Shown: positions 9,061 through 18,214, numbered from the stretch's first letter. The stretch: DNA of 64,000 bases from DASVUS01 sp036388675 (GCA_036388675.1 DASVRI010000040.1:117032-181031); one strand, 5' to 3'. The notes: generated by a model from the letters alone, not told the origin. Program-made: numbers and translations.

Positions 9061-9087
9061 TGGCATTTGTCAGTTGGTTGTCGCAAA

Positions 9088-9120
9088 CAATGCACGTCCG
9101 GGCGCAGCGGACGTGCATTG
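9088..9120 (+). terminator. Hairpin after the DUF4038 gene
   Basis: A perfect 12-bp stem, CAATGCACGTCC paired with GGACGTGCATTG, encloses a 9-nt loop. The stem is followed by TCGTTTATTGTTCTTG, which is T-rich but without a clean T-run. It lies 28 bp after the glycosidase stop and 35 bp before the next start, so an intrinsic terminator is the simplest reading. Confidence 0.55.
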
Positions 9121-9154
9121 TCGTTTATTGTTCTTGTATCTGCTGAGGTTTTAT

Positions 9155-10669
9155 ATGACGAAGGCGTCTCGTTATTCAAGCAAAGAAAAGCGTTTGTTCA
9201 TCTTGATAGCTGTGGCGGCGCTCAGCCTTGCTGCTGCGGGTGGGGCCTACAAATGGAACAATCGAGTACTCAGAGTCACAATTCCTCAAACTGCGATGCC
9301 GCAGCACAACGCCCTGCAATGGTATGAACGCGCCCTGGCGGGACACATTGCACCAGCGACAAAACCAGCGCCTGATGTTCACCTCGACAATATCGCCTCT
9401 GTTCCGGCAGGGGCAGGCGAACTCTACTCGTCCGCATACAACAAGCGTTATCCTTTGGCGGCGAAGCGCATATTCCTAAAGAGCAACGCGCAGACGATTG
9501 CATTGTGGCGTCAGGGTTTGAAACTGCGCTACGTTCAGCGCCCGGAGCGCGAAGCCAAAGCTGTTGCCGATTACAAGGGCTACCGCGACTTAGCAAAATT
9601 GATGATTGTGGAAGCGCACGCGCGAGCGCAAAGTGGCGACTGGGATGGCGCCGCCGATTCCCTACTGGACATCTTGCATTTTGGTCATGAGGTGCCGCGC
9701 GGTGCTGCTTTGATCGCCGGCCTCGTAAGCATTGCAATTCGTGATATGGCGCTCAAGGAATTGTGGGTTGTTCGACCGCATCTTTCCTCTGCCAGGGCTC
9801 GCAAGTTGGCGCAAGACATTTATGCGCTGCACGAGTCGCGCATCACCATCGCGCAAACTCTGGAAGAAGAGAAAAGGGCCATGCAGCGGTTCATCTTGAA
9901 AATGACGCGCGAGCGTGACTTTCGCCCGCTCTTCGTTGAATCGATCTGCGTGCTGGGCTGTTCAACACCACCAACGCTCGAGGAAAAGCAACAAATACTC
10001 AACAACGTCCATCCGGGCTTGCAGTTGTGGGCTGCGTGCATGAGCAAGCCCAACATCTTCTCCGAGTACTCGCGCTGCATGGATTGGCAGATCGCACAAA
10101 TGAAAAAGCCATATCCGCTGCGCTCGAAAGAGTGGCCGTTCCCCGATTCCGAGCGCTCGTATAAGGTCAGCTTGCATTGGTTTAAATATCAGCAATTCAC
10201 GCGTGCCCCAATGAGCTTCGACCGTAGCGACGCGAAAGAAGCGCTGCTCATCACCACTCTGGCACTGGATGCCTACCAGGCGGATAACTGTCACTATCCG
10301 GCGAAGCTTTCAGAACTTGTTCCCAGGTATCTGCCCAAAGTTCCTCTCGATCCCTACGGCAACCGGAAGCTGTTGAGTTATAAACGCGTCCCACTTCGTT
10401 ATGTCGGTTCTGTGCGAGATAAGAGCGAGGATGGATACAAGGGCAGCAACAATCCACCGCGCAGGCCGCTGCTGGTGCGAAGTTATAAGTCTGTGCCATT
10501 CGCATTGTACAGCGTTGGGCCTGATTCGCGAGACGATGGCGGCAGGCCCTATGAGGATGCCCGCTACAAAGATCGAGCGGGCACGCAAGCTGACCTGCAT
10601 CGCTACACGCTCAGTGGAGACTTTTTCCAGAGCACGAAAACCGACATCGTGGCCGGTGTCAACTACTGA
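9155..10669 (+). CDS. Membrane-anchored hypothetical protein
   Basis: The 504-residue product has a basic start (TKASRYSSKEKR), one hydrophobic helix (about residues 14-32) and a long soluble part outside the membrane. I do not recognise the central part. The last 130 residues (LALDAYQADNCHYPAKLSEL, VPLDPYGN, YSVGPDSRDDGG) resemble the C-terminal segment of type II secretion pseudopilin GspG-like proteins, a block often attached to unknown proteins in Planctomycetes and Armatimonadota. ATG 9155 was chosen because the hydrophobic anchor starts there and a GAGG lies ahead. Octamers occur at 9264 and 10064. Confidence 0.6.
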   Translation: MTKASRYSSKEKRLFILIAVAALSLAAAGGAYKWNNRVLRVTIPQTAMPQHNALQWYERALAGHIAPATKPAPDVHLDNIASVPAGAGELYSSAYNKRYPLAAKRIFLKSNAQTIALWRQGLKLRYVQRPEREAKAVADYKGYRDLAKLMIVEAHARAQSGDWDGAADSLLDILHFGHEVPRGAALIAGLVSIAIRDMALKELWVVRPHLSSARARKLAQDIYALHESRITIAQTLEEEKRAMQRFILKMTRERDFRPLFVESICVLGCSTPPTLEEKQQILNNVHPGLQLWAACMSKPNIFSEYSRCMDWQIAQMKKPYPLRSKEWPFPDSERSYKVSLHWFKYQQFTRAPMSFDRSDAKEALLITTLALDAYQADNCHYPAKLSELVPRYLPKVPLDPYGNRKLLSYKRVPLRYVGSVRDKSEDGYKGSNNPPRRPLLVRSYKSVPFALYSVGPDSRDDGGRPYEDARYKDRAGTQADLHRYTLSGDFFQSTKTDIVAGVNY

Positions 10670-10717
10670 TGTCGCTACTTACAGCATTATGTAACAAACT
10701 CCCGCTTGGGCAATATC

Positions 10718-12088
10718 ATGAATCAACTCAAAAGTGCTTTTAATCCTTCGGCAGCCGTTTTATGCTGTGGCATTGTGACAGCCTGCGCTAACAGCTCAGC
10801 GACTCAGCAACCAGCGAAGCCAAGCGGCTCCACAGCCGCTTCTACAACAGATTCTGCGGTTAAGAGCCAGCCGAAAGCAGCACCTGAGCTAACGCCCGTC
10901 ATGGCGGAAAGAGTGCGGCGTGTAAAGAACCGCATTCTCGACTGGAAATCGTCGGCGCACGAGCGGGAGAAGGCTTTAAATCAGTTTGCCGCTTTAGGTT
11001 TATCTACAGCACAAAAGCTCCCGATCTTTCGTGAAATTGCCACAGCTACCACAGACCGCTACATTGCCGCAGCTGTAATTGGAGCTTTGTTAGCAGCCGA
11101 TGACCCCGCAGCCTTTGACATCCTCAACAAACGTATGACCTGGCTGGACGTGCGCTCATTGGGTGCAATGGTGCGTGAGCATCTGTCGCGTTATCCATTT
11201 ATTGACCGGCGTTTCCTTCCCATAGCTCGTTATGTAGTGCGCAAAGTGGTTCCCCTCTACACGGCTAATAACTGGGACTACTCTTCAACTGCAGATGCAT
11301 CTGTCGTTCTGCTGGCACTCAATGGTGAGATGGCGGACAGGCCACTGATTCGCATGGCACTTTACAGAATGCCTGGGAAGCCATTTGTCTGGTTAGCTGC
11401 GTCTCAAGCTCACGCACTCACCGATAAAGAGCAGCAGTTCGCGAGAAAGCAGCTCCAAAGTATCCAGAACAGGAGATTTGTTCCTTCAAAGATACTTCCG
11501 CCGACCTATCGACAATTGGACATTATGTGGTTCCAAGTTAGAAAGAAAATCGAGCAGAACCCGGTCAGAATTGCGTTGGCCGATAAGGATCAAGCTTCTG
11601 CTCCATGGCTCCGAGGACAGATAGATCGCTTCTTAACGCGGTATGGCCACCTTTCAGGCAACGCAGCAATTGGCGCTATTCTAAACAGCCGAGAGTATGA
11701 GGAGAACTCATGGACCGCTGGTGACAAATTGATGTGGCAACTGCGCTTTATGAATGTCCCCTTTGAAAAGAACCCGATTAGCAGGTGCTTGGATGTCAAG
11801 AACCCATTCATCAGATGGACTGCATACATTGTAGTTGCAGACCGTTATCCAAAGGTGTTCTTTGAGCGATTGAGGCAGGGGAAGATAAACTTGGATGATG
11901 ATCACGGGGGGCCTGAATTTATACCCAACCTCGCCACCTACTGTGCAGTTGTGCATCCCGAGTACTCGCAGCAGGCGAAAGATGCCATACCAGAAGGAGC
12001 CAGGCAGAAAGCGCTTGAGGAACTACAAAAGTCTGGAATTAGCGCATTTGTTTCAAGCGAGGATCAAAAGTTCTTCGGCTTCATGTGA
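10718..12088 (+). CDS. Hypothetical lipoprotein
   Basis: From ATG 10718 the product (456 residues) starts with a short signal ending in GIVTACANSS, a plausible lipobox with Cys as acceptor, then a Ser/Thr/Pro/Ala-rich linker to about residue 60. The rest is mostly helical and may be HEAT-like; no known family is recognised. Base composition is visibly more A+T-rich than in the neighbours and only one octamer (11960) is present in 1.9 kb, both hinting at more recent arrival. It lies 48 bp after the preceding gene. Confidence 0.55.
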   Translation: MNQLKSAFNPSAAVLCCGIVTACANSSATQQPAKPSGSTAASTTDSAVKSQPKAAPELTPVMAERVRRVKNRILDWKSSAHEREKALNQFAALGLSTAQKLPIFREIATATTDRYIAAAVIGALLAADDPAAFDILNKRMTWLDVRSLGAMVREHLSRYPFIDRRFLPIARYVVRKVVPLYTANNWDYSSTADASVVLLALNGEMADRPLIRMALYRMPGKPFVWLAASQAHALTDKEQQFARKQLQSIQNRRFVPSKILPPTYRQLDIMWFQVRKKIEQNPVRIALADKDQASAPWLRGQIDRFLTRYGHLSGNAAIGAILNSREYEENSWTAGDKLMWQLRFMNVPFEKNPISRCLDVKNPFIRWTAYIVVADRYPKVFFERLRQGKINLDDDHGGPEFIPNLATYCAVVHPEYSQQAKDAIPEGARQKALEELQKSGISAFVSSEDQKFFGFM

Positions 12089-12180
12089 GATGCAGTCTAA
12101 CTTTCTGATTCTTGTGGCTACAGTGAGACGGAAGGTCACCTGCTAATGATGCAGGTTCTAATCGCATCGACTGAGATACG

Positions 12181-12390
12181 TCAGTCACCCACATAAACGC
12201 GCGGCAGATGCGCACCGGCGCTGGTGCGGCGCATCGACACAGTGGCGGCATCGCCGATTTGCACGCCTTCGATTTGCGAAATATCAATCGAGCACTGCTG
12301 CATCGCGATGCGACCGATAATCGGTGCGCGCTCGTCGCGGATGGTGACGCTGCGAGTACTCGCGTTGCGCTTTAGCAAGGCACAGAAATG
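12181..12390 (-). pseudogene. Duplicated 3' end of alanine racemase gene
   Basis: About 205 bp match the last 64 codons of the intact alr gene at 13185-13392. The peptide differs at 7 of 64 residues and there are many silent changes, so it is a diverged rather than a fresh copy. It begins in frame with LKRNASTR and keeps the natural end RVYVGD and stop. The octamer is intact in both copies (12354 and 13358). It faces the toxin/antitoxin-like pair at 12454-13013, which lies between the two copies. Confidence 0.85.
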
Positions 12391-12453
12391 GTGTTTATGT
12401 AAACTGTGAGTATGCGAACAGGATTTGTTGAAAGAATAGGTAGGATCGAAGAC

Positions 12454-12618
12454 ATGGACAGATCGTTCGACCTCAAGTTCTGGCAGGCGCAATCGGACAC
12501 GGAGCGTTTCTCGGCGGCGTGGGAACTGGTGGTTCAAGCGTTCATCATCAAAGGCAAAGATGTTAGTCAACTCCGACTTCAAAGAACTGTTGAGCACTTT
12601 GAACGGCAACCACGTTAA
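12454..12618 (+). CDS. Small antitoxin-like protein upstream of nucleotidyltransferase
   Basis: This 54-residue protein begins MDRSFDLKFWQAQ and contains AAWELVVQAF and LRLQRTVEHF. Short proteins with this pattern commonly precede minimal nucleotidyltransferases (DUF6036/AbiEii-like) and are thought to be their antitoxin-like partners; this is recalled family context, not proven function. ATG 12454 is the start matching the family; the frame is open back to 12406. The gene overlaps the next one by 59 nt in another frame, which fits translational coupling. Confidence 0.6.
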   Translation: MDRSFDLKFWQAQSDTERFSAAWELVVQAFIIKGKDVSQLRLQRTVEHFERQPR

Positions 12619-13013
12619 GTATTTGGTCATCGGCGGTTATGCGGTCATCAAATACGCCGAGCCGCGCTACACCAAAGACCTTGATCTGTGGGTCAAGGCA
12701 GATCTGGCCAATGCTCAGGCTGTTTTTGCAGCGTTACGTTCTTTCGGCGCGCCACTAACCAATCTCACTCCGCAAGACTTCCGCTCACGAAGGATATTTC
12801 TATCAGATGGGCGTTCCGCCGGTGCGCGTGGATATCCTCATGTCGGTTCCCGGCCTGAATTTCGATGAGGCATGGCAACAGCGCGAGATCGTTGATTTCG
12901 ATGGGGTGATGCTGCCGTTCATTTCAAAGCAGCATCTCATCATTTCTAAACGCGCCTCAGGCCGCCCACAAGATTTGATAGACGCCAGTATTCTGGAGCA
13001 GACCGGGGAGTAG
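12560..13013 (+). pseudogene. Nucleotidyltransferase (MNT/DUF6036-like), frameshifted
   Basis: The first frame (from ATG 12560) gives the nucleotidyltransferase core GGYAVIKYAEPRYTKDLDLW with the acidic pair in KDLDL. Near 12775-12785 the frame changes: the second frame reads AHEGYFYQMGVPPVRVDIL and ends at 13013 in SILEQTGE. The two halves join neatly with a single-base change, so the gene is broken, or a sequencing error lies here. Intact relatives are toxin-like enzymes in two-gene modules. It is flanked by two copies of the alr 3' end, and no octamer lies within it. Confidence 0.7.
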
Positions 13014-13184
13014 AGCTTTGAGTACATACCGACAAGGCGCTGTACCAGTTGGCGACATTTCCACGTTTAGCTTTCACTTTTCTATTCGCCGGTGCGGGAG
13101 AAATTAATCATCAGATTGTTTCGTGCACCGTTATTTGAAGTCGTATTTTGAAGTGTGAACCAGCTTATTCATTAACCTCAGTGC
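13014..13184. other. Spacer after the toxin-like gene
   Basis: About 170 bp, more A+T-rich than the surroundings, with no convincing gene, hairpin or promoter. It ends at the alr stop codon. Confidence 0.4.
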
Positions 13185-14333
13185 TTAATCACCCACATAA
13201 ACGCGCGGCAGATGCGCGCCGGCGCTGGTGCGGCGCATCGCAACGGTCGCGGCATCGCCGATTTGTATGCCTTCGATGTGTGAAATATCAATTGAACATT
13301 GCTGCATGGCAATGCGACCCACAATTGGTGCACGTTCATCGCGAATGGCGACGGTGCGAGTACTCGCGCTGCGCTTGAGCAAAGCGCGTAAGGCCTTCTG
13401 TATTTCAGCTTTTGGTTGCGGCGTGCGCGGGTTTGGTTCCATCGTGAGGCCATCGGCCCAGCCGATTGCGATTGTTGCAATGCGTGTTGGCTTTGCCGCT
13501 TTCCACTCGCCGCCGTAACCGACGCTTTGCCCCTGTTGAATGTCCCGGATGGTGAGTACTCGTGCTTTGACGGCGAAGCCATCGCGCAATTCCAAATGCT
13601 GCTGCTCGGCGGATTCTTTGGCCATTGCCGAAGGATATTGGCCATACAAAATTGTGCCGGGCCGGATGCACGACAGGCGCATTGAAGGAAAGCGTAGCGT
13701 CGCGGCTGAATTGGCGCAGTGAAACGCTGTGGGCTTGATGCCGGTCGCGTTTGCGATGCGCTGCACCAGAGGCGCAAAGCGTGCGAATTGCAGATGCGTT
13801 TTTTGCGGGTCAGGCTCGGCGGCAAAGGCGAAGTGCGTGAACGCCGCATCAAGGCTGAGATGCGGCAACTGCGCGATGCGTGTTGCGATTTCGATGGCTT
13901 CATCCGGCTCAACGCCTAGCCGTCCCATGCCGGTGTTGATTTTAAGATGTGCCCGCGCCGTCACATTACGCTTTGCAGCAGCCTGCGAAAGGCGCTCGGC
14001 ATCTTCATAGCCAGATAAACACGCCGTCAGGTTTTGCGCCACGACTTCGTCAACTTCGTCGGGCAGGGCAGGTGTTAAGAGAAGTATTGGTGTCAGCAGC
14101 CCGGCGGCGCGTAACGACAAGGCTTCATCCAGCCGCGTCACAGCCAGATATGAAACGCCTTCTGCCGACAGCGCGCGTGATACTTCGACTGCGCCATGGC
14201 CATAGGCATTGGCTTTCACAACCGCAATGATTGATGTCTCATCGCCCACCACGTTTTTTATGGCGCGGTAGTTGTGGCGAATGGCATCCAGGTTGACTTC
14301 GACCCAGCAACTTGGCATTGTGCGAGTACTCAA
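13185..14333 (-). CDS. alr: Alanine racemase
   Basis: This PLP enzyme converts L- to D-alanine for peptidoglycan. The 382-residue protein has the PLP lysine Lys40 in AVVKANAYGHG, the catalytic Tyr in SVGYGGEW, and C-terminal MQQCSIDIS and RVYVGD. The listed start is TTG 14333, overlapping the rnd stop; ATG 14318 (MPSCWVEVNLD) is an equally good choice and matches usual family starts better. The octamer at 14324 covers codons 1-4 of the longer form. Octamers also lie at 13358 and 13554. It is the downstream gene of the femAB-like/rnd/alr set. Confidence 0.93.
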   Translation of the reverse strand: MSTRTMPSCWVEVNLDAIRHNYRAIKNVVGDETSIIAVVKANAYGHGAVEVSRALSAEGVSYLAVTRLDEALSLRAAGLLTPILLLTPALPDEVDEVVAQNLTACLSGYEDAERLSQAAAKRNVTARAHLKINTGMGRLGVEPDEAIEIATRIAQLPHLSLDAAFTHFAFAAEPDPQKTHLQFARFAPLVQRIANATGIKPTAFHCANSAATLRFPSMRLSCIRPGTILYGQYPSAMAKESAEQQHLELRDGFAVKARVLTIRDIQQGQSVGYGGEWKAAKPTRIATIAIGWADGLTMEPNPRTPQPKAEIQKALRALLKRSASTRTVAIRDERAPIVGRIAMQQCSIDISHIEGIQIGDAATVAMRRTSAGAHLPRVYVGD

Positions 14334-15517
14334 TCGGTGGCAACGACTTTAATCGCGGGCTTGTCCGGTGTGGCGTCGAACGCGAGATGCAGCTTTCCAT
14401 CCAGCAAGTCGAGCAGTTCCTGACCTAAGAGTTCGCGGCGCCAGTCGGTGAGCAATGCCAAGTCGGGTGGCGGTGAGCCGTCGCGCTTGAGCCACCACGC
14501 GGCCAGCGTTGTTAACTGCTCTCGCGCCGCCAAATAGGTGCGCGAAATGTCGTGATCGGCGGCGCGTGCGCCCGCGACAACGCCCAGCAAACCGGCGACG
14601 GCATCGAGTTGCGGGTCGGGGCGTTCACCTCTGCGACCCGGCGGCAGTTCCTTGTCGGTCAGTTTGGAGGCGCGCTCAACCGCTTCGAGCAACACACGCG
14701 CCTGCTTGTCGCTGACGCCGGGCATGCCGCGCACGCTTTTTAAGTCGGCCACGCTGCGCGGCGGGTGCTTGGCGAGTTGCACAAGCGAAAGATCGGGCAC
14801 CACAAAGCTGGGCGGCTTGTCGATGCTGCGCGCGAGTTCTTCACGTGTCGAGGCCAGTTCGCGCAGCGTTGCCAGATCGCGCCGCGACAGGCCCGATAGA
14901 TTCAAACGCTGATACAGTTCTTCATCAGTGAGCGGGTTGCTGGCACGCGCTTCGGCGCGGCGAAATTCGGTCTGCGCCCAGGCGAGGCGTCCGCGCTTCA
15001 CCAGGTCGGCGCGCAGCGTGCGGTACATCGTGGGCAGGTAGCGCACGTCGTCCAGTGCGTATTCCATCTGCTCTTTCGAGAGGGGGCGCGCCGCCCAGTC
15101 GGTGAATTGCAGTTTCTTGGAGAGAGTGGGGCCGTCGATGGAGCGACGCACCAGGTCGGTGTAGCCGGCCTGATGGCCATAGCCCAGAAACGCCGCCGCG
15201 ATTTGCGTATCGAAAACATGACGCGCCGTGCAGCCGTAGTTGGCGAAGAAGATTTGCAAATCCTGCCCGCCGGCGTGCACGATCTTGGTCACGCTTTCAT
15301 CGCTGATGAGTTCGAGCAAAGGCGCGATGTCAACTGCAAAGGGGTCGATGAGTGCTTCGAGTTTGTCATCCGAGTACTCGCAGTAAACCTGCACGAGGCA
15401 CAACTTGGCGTAGTAGCGCTTTTCCGAAATGAACTCGGTGTCGATGCCGATGGGCGCGTTGGCCGCTTTCAAGCGTTGACACAGCGCGACCAGAGTTTCC
15501 TGATGGTTAATGAGCAT
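14330..15517 (-). CDS. rnd: Ribonuclease D
   Basis: This 3'-5' exonuclease trims tRNA ends and other structured RNAs. The 395-residue product has the DEDDy residues: Asp26/Glu28 in GIDTEF, Asp86 in HAGGQDL, and the Tyr-Asp pair of YALDDVRYL. They are followed by an HRDC-like domain (about 210-285, with the KSVRGMPGVSDKQ hairpin). It ends overlapping the alr start and follows the femAB-like gene after 28 bp on the same strand, so the three are probably one unit. Confidence 0.9.
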   Translation of the reverse strand: MLINHQETLVALCQRLKAANAPIGIDTEFISEKRYYAKLCLVQVYCEYSDDKLEALIDPFAVDIAPLLELISDESVTKIVHAGGQDLQIFFANYGCTARHVFDTQIAAAFLGYGHQAGYTDLVRRSIDGPTLSKKLQFTDWAARPLSKEQMEYALDDVRYLPTMYRTLRADLVKRGRLAWAQTEFRRAEARASNPLTDEELYQRLNLSGLSRRDLATLRELASTREELARSIDKPPSFVVPDLSLVQLAKHPPRSVADLKSVRGMPGVSDKQARVLLEAVERASKLTDKELPPGRRGERPDPQLDAVAGLLGVVAGARAADHDISRTYLAAREQLTTLAAWWLKRDGSPPPDLALLTDWRRELLGQELLDLLDGKLHLAFDATPDKPAIKVVATD

Positions 15518-15545
15518 GATAGGTTTGGGCGCATGCCATGCGCCT

Positions 15546-16667
15546 CTACTTTCGATGTTTCTTCAGTGCGGCGACAAGGCGCGGACGCCCCACGGTCCAC
15601 AGCCAGTACCAGTTCTTGTTGAGCGGCAAATCCCATTCGCCCACATAATCGACAAGCTGCGCACCAAAGCCAGCCTTGAAGCGGTTCAAGCCCTGCAAGT
15701 GGTTGTCGCCTTCGTCGCTCTTTTCAGTGTTTTGAGTACTCGAAGAGGCTGACGGTGTTGTTCCAGACGGCGTACCGCCTTCATCGGCTACGCCGCGAAA
15801 ATCATAAAGCGTGCAGCCGCGCTCTTTGGCCCAGCGCATCATGGCCCACTGCATGGCGTGATTTGGCATGACATTGCGATGCTCATTACTCGACGCGCCG
15901 TAAACATACCAGCACTGACTGCCCAAAACAAAGCAAATCGCGGCGGAAAGCGGTTGGCTGTTGTAGTAGGTAATGAACAGTTTGGCCATGTCTTTGGCGA
16001 CAAGCGCGTCCCAGAGCTTTTGGAAATAGCGCAGCGGGCGTCCGGTAAAGCCATCGCGCTGCGCCGTCACGGCATACAACTTATGAAAAATTTCGAGATC
16101 GTCGCGCGTGCAGTCATCTTGCACAACGACGCCTTTGCGCTCGGCAAGGCGAATGTTGTACCGCCACTTCTGGTGAAACTGTGCCATGATCTCATCGGGC
16201 TTGCCGCTGATGTCGAGCTTCATCACGCAGCGCGGTTGCGTGCCGCCAAAGCCACCCTGCGCATCGGGCGATGCTTGAAATCCCAGGCGTTGCAGCGTCT
16301 CGACAACTCCGGGCGTGCCGGTAGGAACAGCCGGATCGACTTTGATGAGAATTGCGTTATGCGACTTCGCGACTTCGCGCAGGCGCTTGACCAGTGATTC
16401 GGCGATTTCGGGACGGTTCCAGTCGAGGATGGGACCGCGCGGCACGTAGAAAATGCTGCGTCCGGTGCGCGGAATGAAGCGCTTGAGCACAAGCGCGGTG
16501 GCGTCGAGACCTCTCGCCGATTCCATTGCAACAGGGACCGGGCGCCAATCCGGTTTTTTGACATCGCCCCATTCGAGGCATTGCAGCACGTCACCATAGG
16601 GTGATGCGGCCACGAAATCGTTCCACTGCGATGTGATGCGAGCCGACTTTTCAGATGAAGCGGGCAT
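15546..16667 (-). CDS. FemAB/FemX-like aminoacyltransferase
   Basis: The 373-residue product has the two-GNAT-lobe pattern of Fem transferases, which add amino acids to lipid II or related acceptors. Supporting segments are LECLEWG-like QCLEWGDVK, FYVPRGPILDW, KWRYNIRLAERKGV and HAMQWAMMRWAKERGCTLYDF. The gene precedes rnd and alr, so peptidoglycan modification is sensible. A Ser/Thr/Pro-rich insertion (about residues 305-328) interrupts the usual FDFGGV-to-FK stretch, and an octamer (15734) encodes part of it (SSST). The acceptor and amino acid are unknown. Confidence 0.8.
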   Translation of the reverse strand: MPASSEKSARITSQWNDFVAASPYGDVLQCLEWGDVKKPDWRPVPVAMESARGLDATALVLKRFIPRTGRSIFYVPRGPILDWNRPEIAESLVKRLREVAKSHNAILIKVDPAVPTGTPGVVETLQRLGFQASPDAQGGFGGTQPRCVMKLDISGKPDEIMAQFHQKWRYNIRLAERKGVVVQDDCTRDDLEIFHKLYAVTAQRDGFTGRPLRYFQKLWDALVAKDMAKLFITYYNSQPLSAAICFVLGSQCWYVYGASSNEHRNVMPNHAMQWAMMRWAKERGCTLYDFRGVADEGGTPSGTTPSASSSTQNTEKSDEGDNHLQGLNRFKAGFGAQLVDYVGEWDLPLNKNWYWLWTVGRPRLVAALKKHRK

Positions 16668-16790
16668 CGGCGGCGCTGCGCCAACTTTTAAAAGATTTGA
16701 AATGGGAAACTCACCGGCGTCTTATTTTATAACACCACGCCGCTCGGCGCATTGATGAGTACTTGCGCTGTGATAGAACGCTAACTGCGT

Positions 16791-16874
16791 GCGCGAAAAC
16801 GGCGCGAAAATTCGCTAAAGAACATTGTGAAAAACCAACATGCAAGAGTAGCGTCTTTTTCGCGCCGTTTTGGC
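16791..16874. repeat. Dispersed repeat family B copy 1
   Basis: A 15-bp perfect inverted repeat, AAAACGGCGCGAAAA at 16796-16810 with its complement at 16857-16871, encloses 46 nt. The same theme (TGCGCGAAAAC then GCGAAAA, mirrored by TTTTTCGCGG and GCCGTTTTCGCGCA) recurs at 50474-50570. Both copies are in spacers. They look like a small palindromic element with no coding capacity; terminator function for the minus-strand dehydrogenase is also possible. Confidence 0.55.
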
Positions 16875-16904
16875 GAAGCGAAGCTTTGCGTTTGATGCGC
16901 GATG

Positions 16905-18068
16905 CTACACCGGCAGTTCGGGAATATCCACCCAGCAGCGCTTTTCCCAACTCTCGATGCCTTTCTCGGCGAGCTGCACGCCTTTGGCGCCGGCGCGCAA
17001 GTCCCACGGGAACGGCTCGTCTTTTACCACGTGGCGCAGGAACAGTTCCCACTGCACTTTGAAGGCATTGTCGAAGACTTGCTGAGGCGGCGTTTCCATC
17101 CAGCCTTCAGTGAAGTCGATGGTCTTAGGAACATCCGGGTTCCACGTCGGGCGCGGCGTGGCGCCATAGGGCTGAATCACGCAGTCGCGCAAACCGGCCA
17201 CGGCGCTGCCTTTGGTACCATCAACCTGAATCGTCAGTAAGTCGTCGCGATGCACGCGCACCGTCCAACTGGAGTTGAAGTGCGCCACGATGCCGCCTTC
17301 CAGTTCAAAGGTGGCATAGGCCGAATCGTCGGCGGTGCACGAGTACTCGTTGCCGCTCTCGTCCACGCGCTTTTCGATGTGCGTCGCGCCCAGGCAACTG
17401 ACGGACTTCACGGCGCCGAAGATGTCGTCCAGCACATAGCGCCAGTGGCACAGCATATCGACGATGATGCCGCCGCCGTCTTCCTTGCGATAGTTCCAGC
17501 TTGGTCGCTGCGGCGCGATGTCGTCTTCGCCGGTAAAGACCCAGTAGCCGAACTCGCCGCGCACCGAGAGAATCTCGCCGAAGAAGCCGCTGTCGCGTAG
17601 CAGTTGCAGCTTCTTCAGGCCGGGCAGCCACAATTTATCTTGCACCACGCCGTGCTTGATGCCGCGCTCTTTGGCCAGCGTATAAAGCTCATAGGCTTCT
17701 TCGACCGAAACGCCGGTCGGCTTCTCACAATACACATGCTTGCCGGCTTCAATGGCTTTTTTCACCGCAGGCGCGCGAAGCTGCGTGAGTTGCGCATCGA
17801 AGTAAATGGTGTTGTGGGCATCGGCCAAGACTTCATCGAGATTGGTGCTCCAGCGCTGCACGCCGTTTTGCTGCGCCAGTTTTTGCAGTTTGGCCGCGTT
17901 GCGCCCTACCAGAATCGGGTCGGGCATGATGATTTCGTTGTCGCTAATTTTGACGCCGCCCTGTTCGCGAATGGCGCAGATGGAGCGAATCAGGTGCTGA
18001 TTAGTGCCCATGCGCCCCGTGACGCCGTTCATGATGACGCCGATGTTGTGTGTCGTGATGTTATCCAT
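16905..18068 (-). CDS. Gfo/Idh/MocA-family oxidoreductase
   Basis: This 387-residue NAD(P)-dependent dehydrogenase has an N-terminal Rossmann part (IGVIMNGVTGRMG), the signature CEKPTG near residue 114 and an alpha/beta C-terminal domain. Such enzymes oxidise or epimerise sugars, inositol or sugar acids. It is the third gene of a minus-strand group after a DapA-like aldolase and a cupin, a set that suggests catabolism of a sugar acid. The octamer at 17341 encodes Glu-Tyr-Ser in a surface loop. The substrate is not predictable. Confidence 0.85.
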   Translation of the reverse strand: MDNITTHNIGVIMNGVTGRMGTNQHLIRSICAIREQGGVKISDNEIIMPDPILVGRNAAKLQKLAQQNGVQRWSTNLDEVLADAHNTIYFDAQLTQLRAPAVKKAIEAGKHVYCEKPTGVSVEEAYELYTLAKERGIKHGVVQDKLWLPGLKKLQLLRDSGFFGEILSVRGEFGYWVFTGEDDIAPQRPSWNYRKEDGGGIIVDMLCHWRYVLDDIFGAVKSVSCLGATHIEKRVDESGNEYSCTADDSAYATFELEGGIVAHFNSSWTVRVHRDDLLTIQVDGTKGSAVAGLRDCVIQPYGATPRPTWNPDVPKTIDFTEGWMETPPQQVFDNAFKVQWELFLRHVVKDEPFPWDLRAGAKGVQLAEKGIESWEKRCWVDIPELPV

Positions 18069-18088
18069 TTTCTCTCGCTTGGTTGCTG

Positions 18089-18214
18089 GGCCACAGAGTC
18101 ATACGGAAGGGCAGGGAAAGAATGAGGGCTGAGGAATCATGCGCTTGATGCGAACTGGACGGCGCTTGTTTTTGTTTCCGTGCTCTTGCGTGTGTTTCCG
18201 TGGCCATTATTCAT
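18089..18214. repeat. Dispersed repeat family A copy 2
   Basis: The spacer between the cupin gene and the oxidoreductase begins with GGCCACAGAGTCATACGGAA (18088-18107) and ends with CCGTGCTC and GTGTGTTTCCGTGGCC near 18179-18204. These are degraded forms of the inverted ends described at 1333-1467. The middle shares little with the other copies, suggesting an old, decayed element. Confidence 0.5.
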
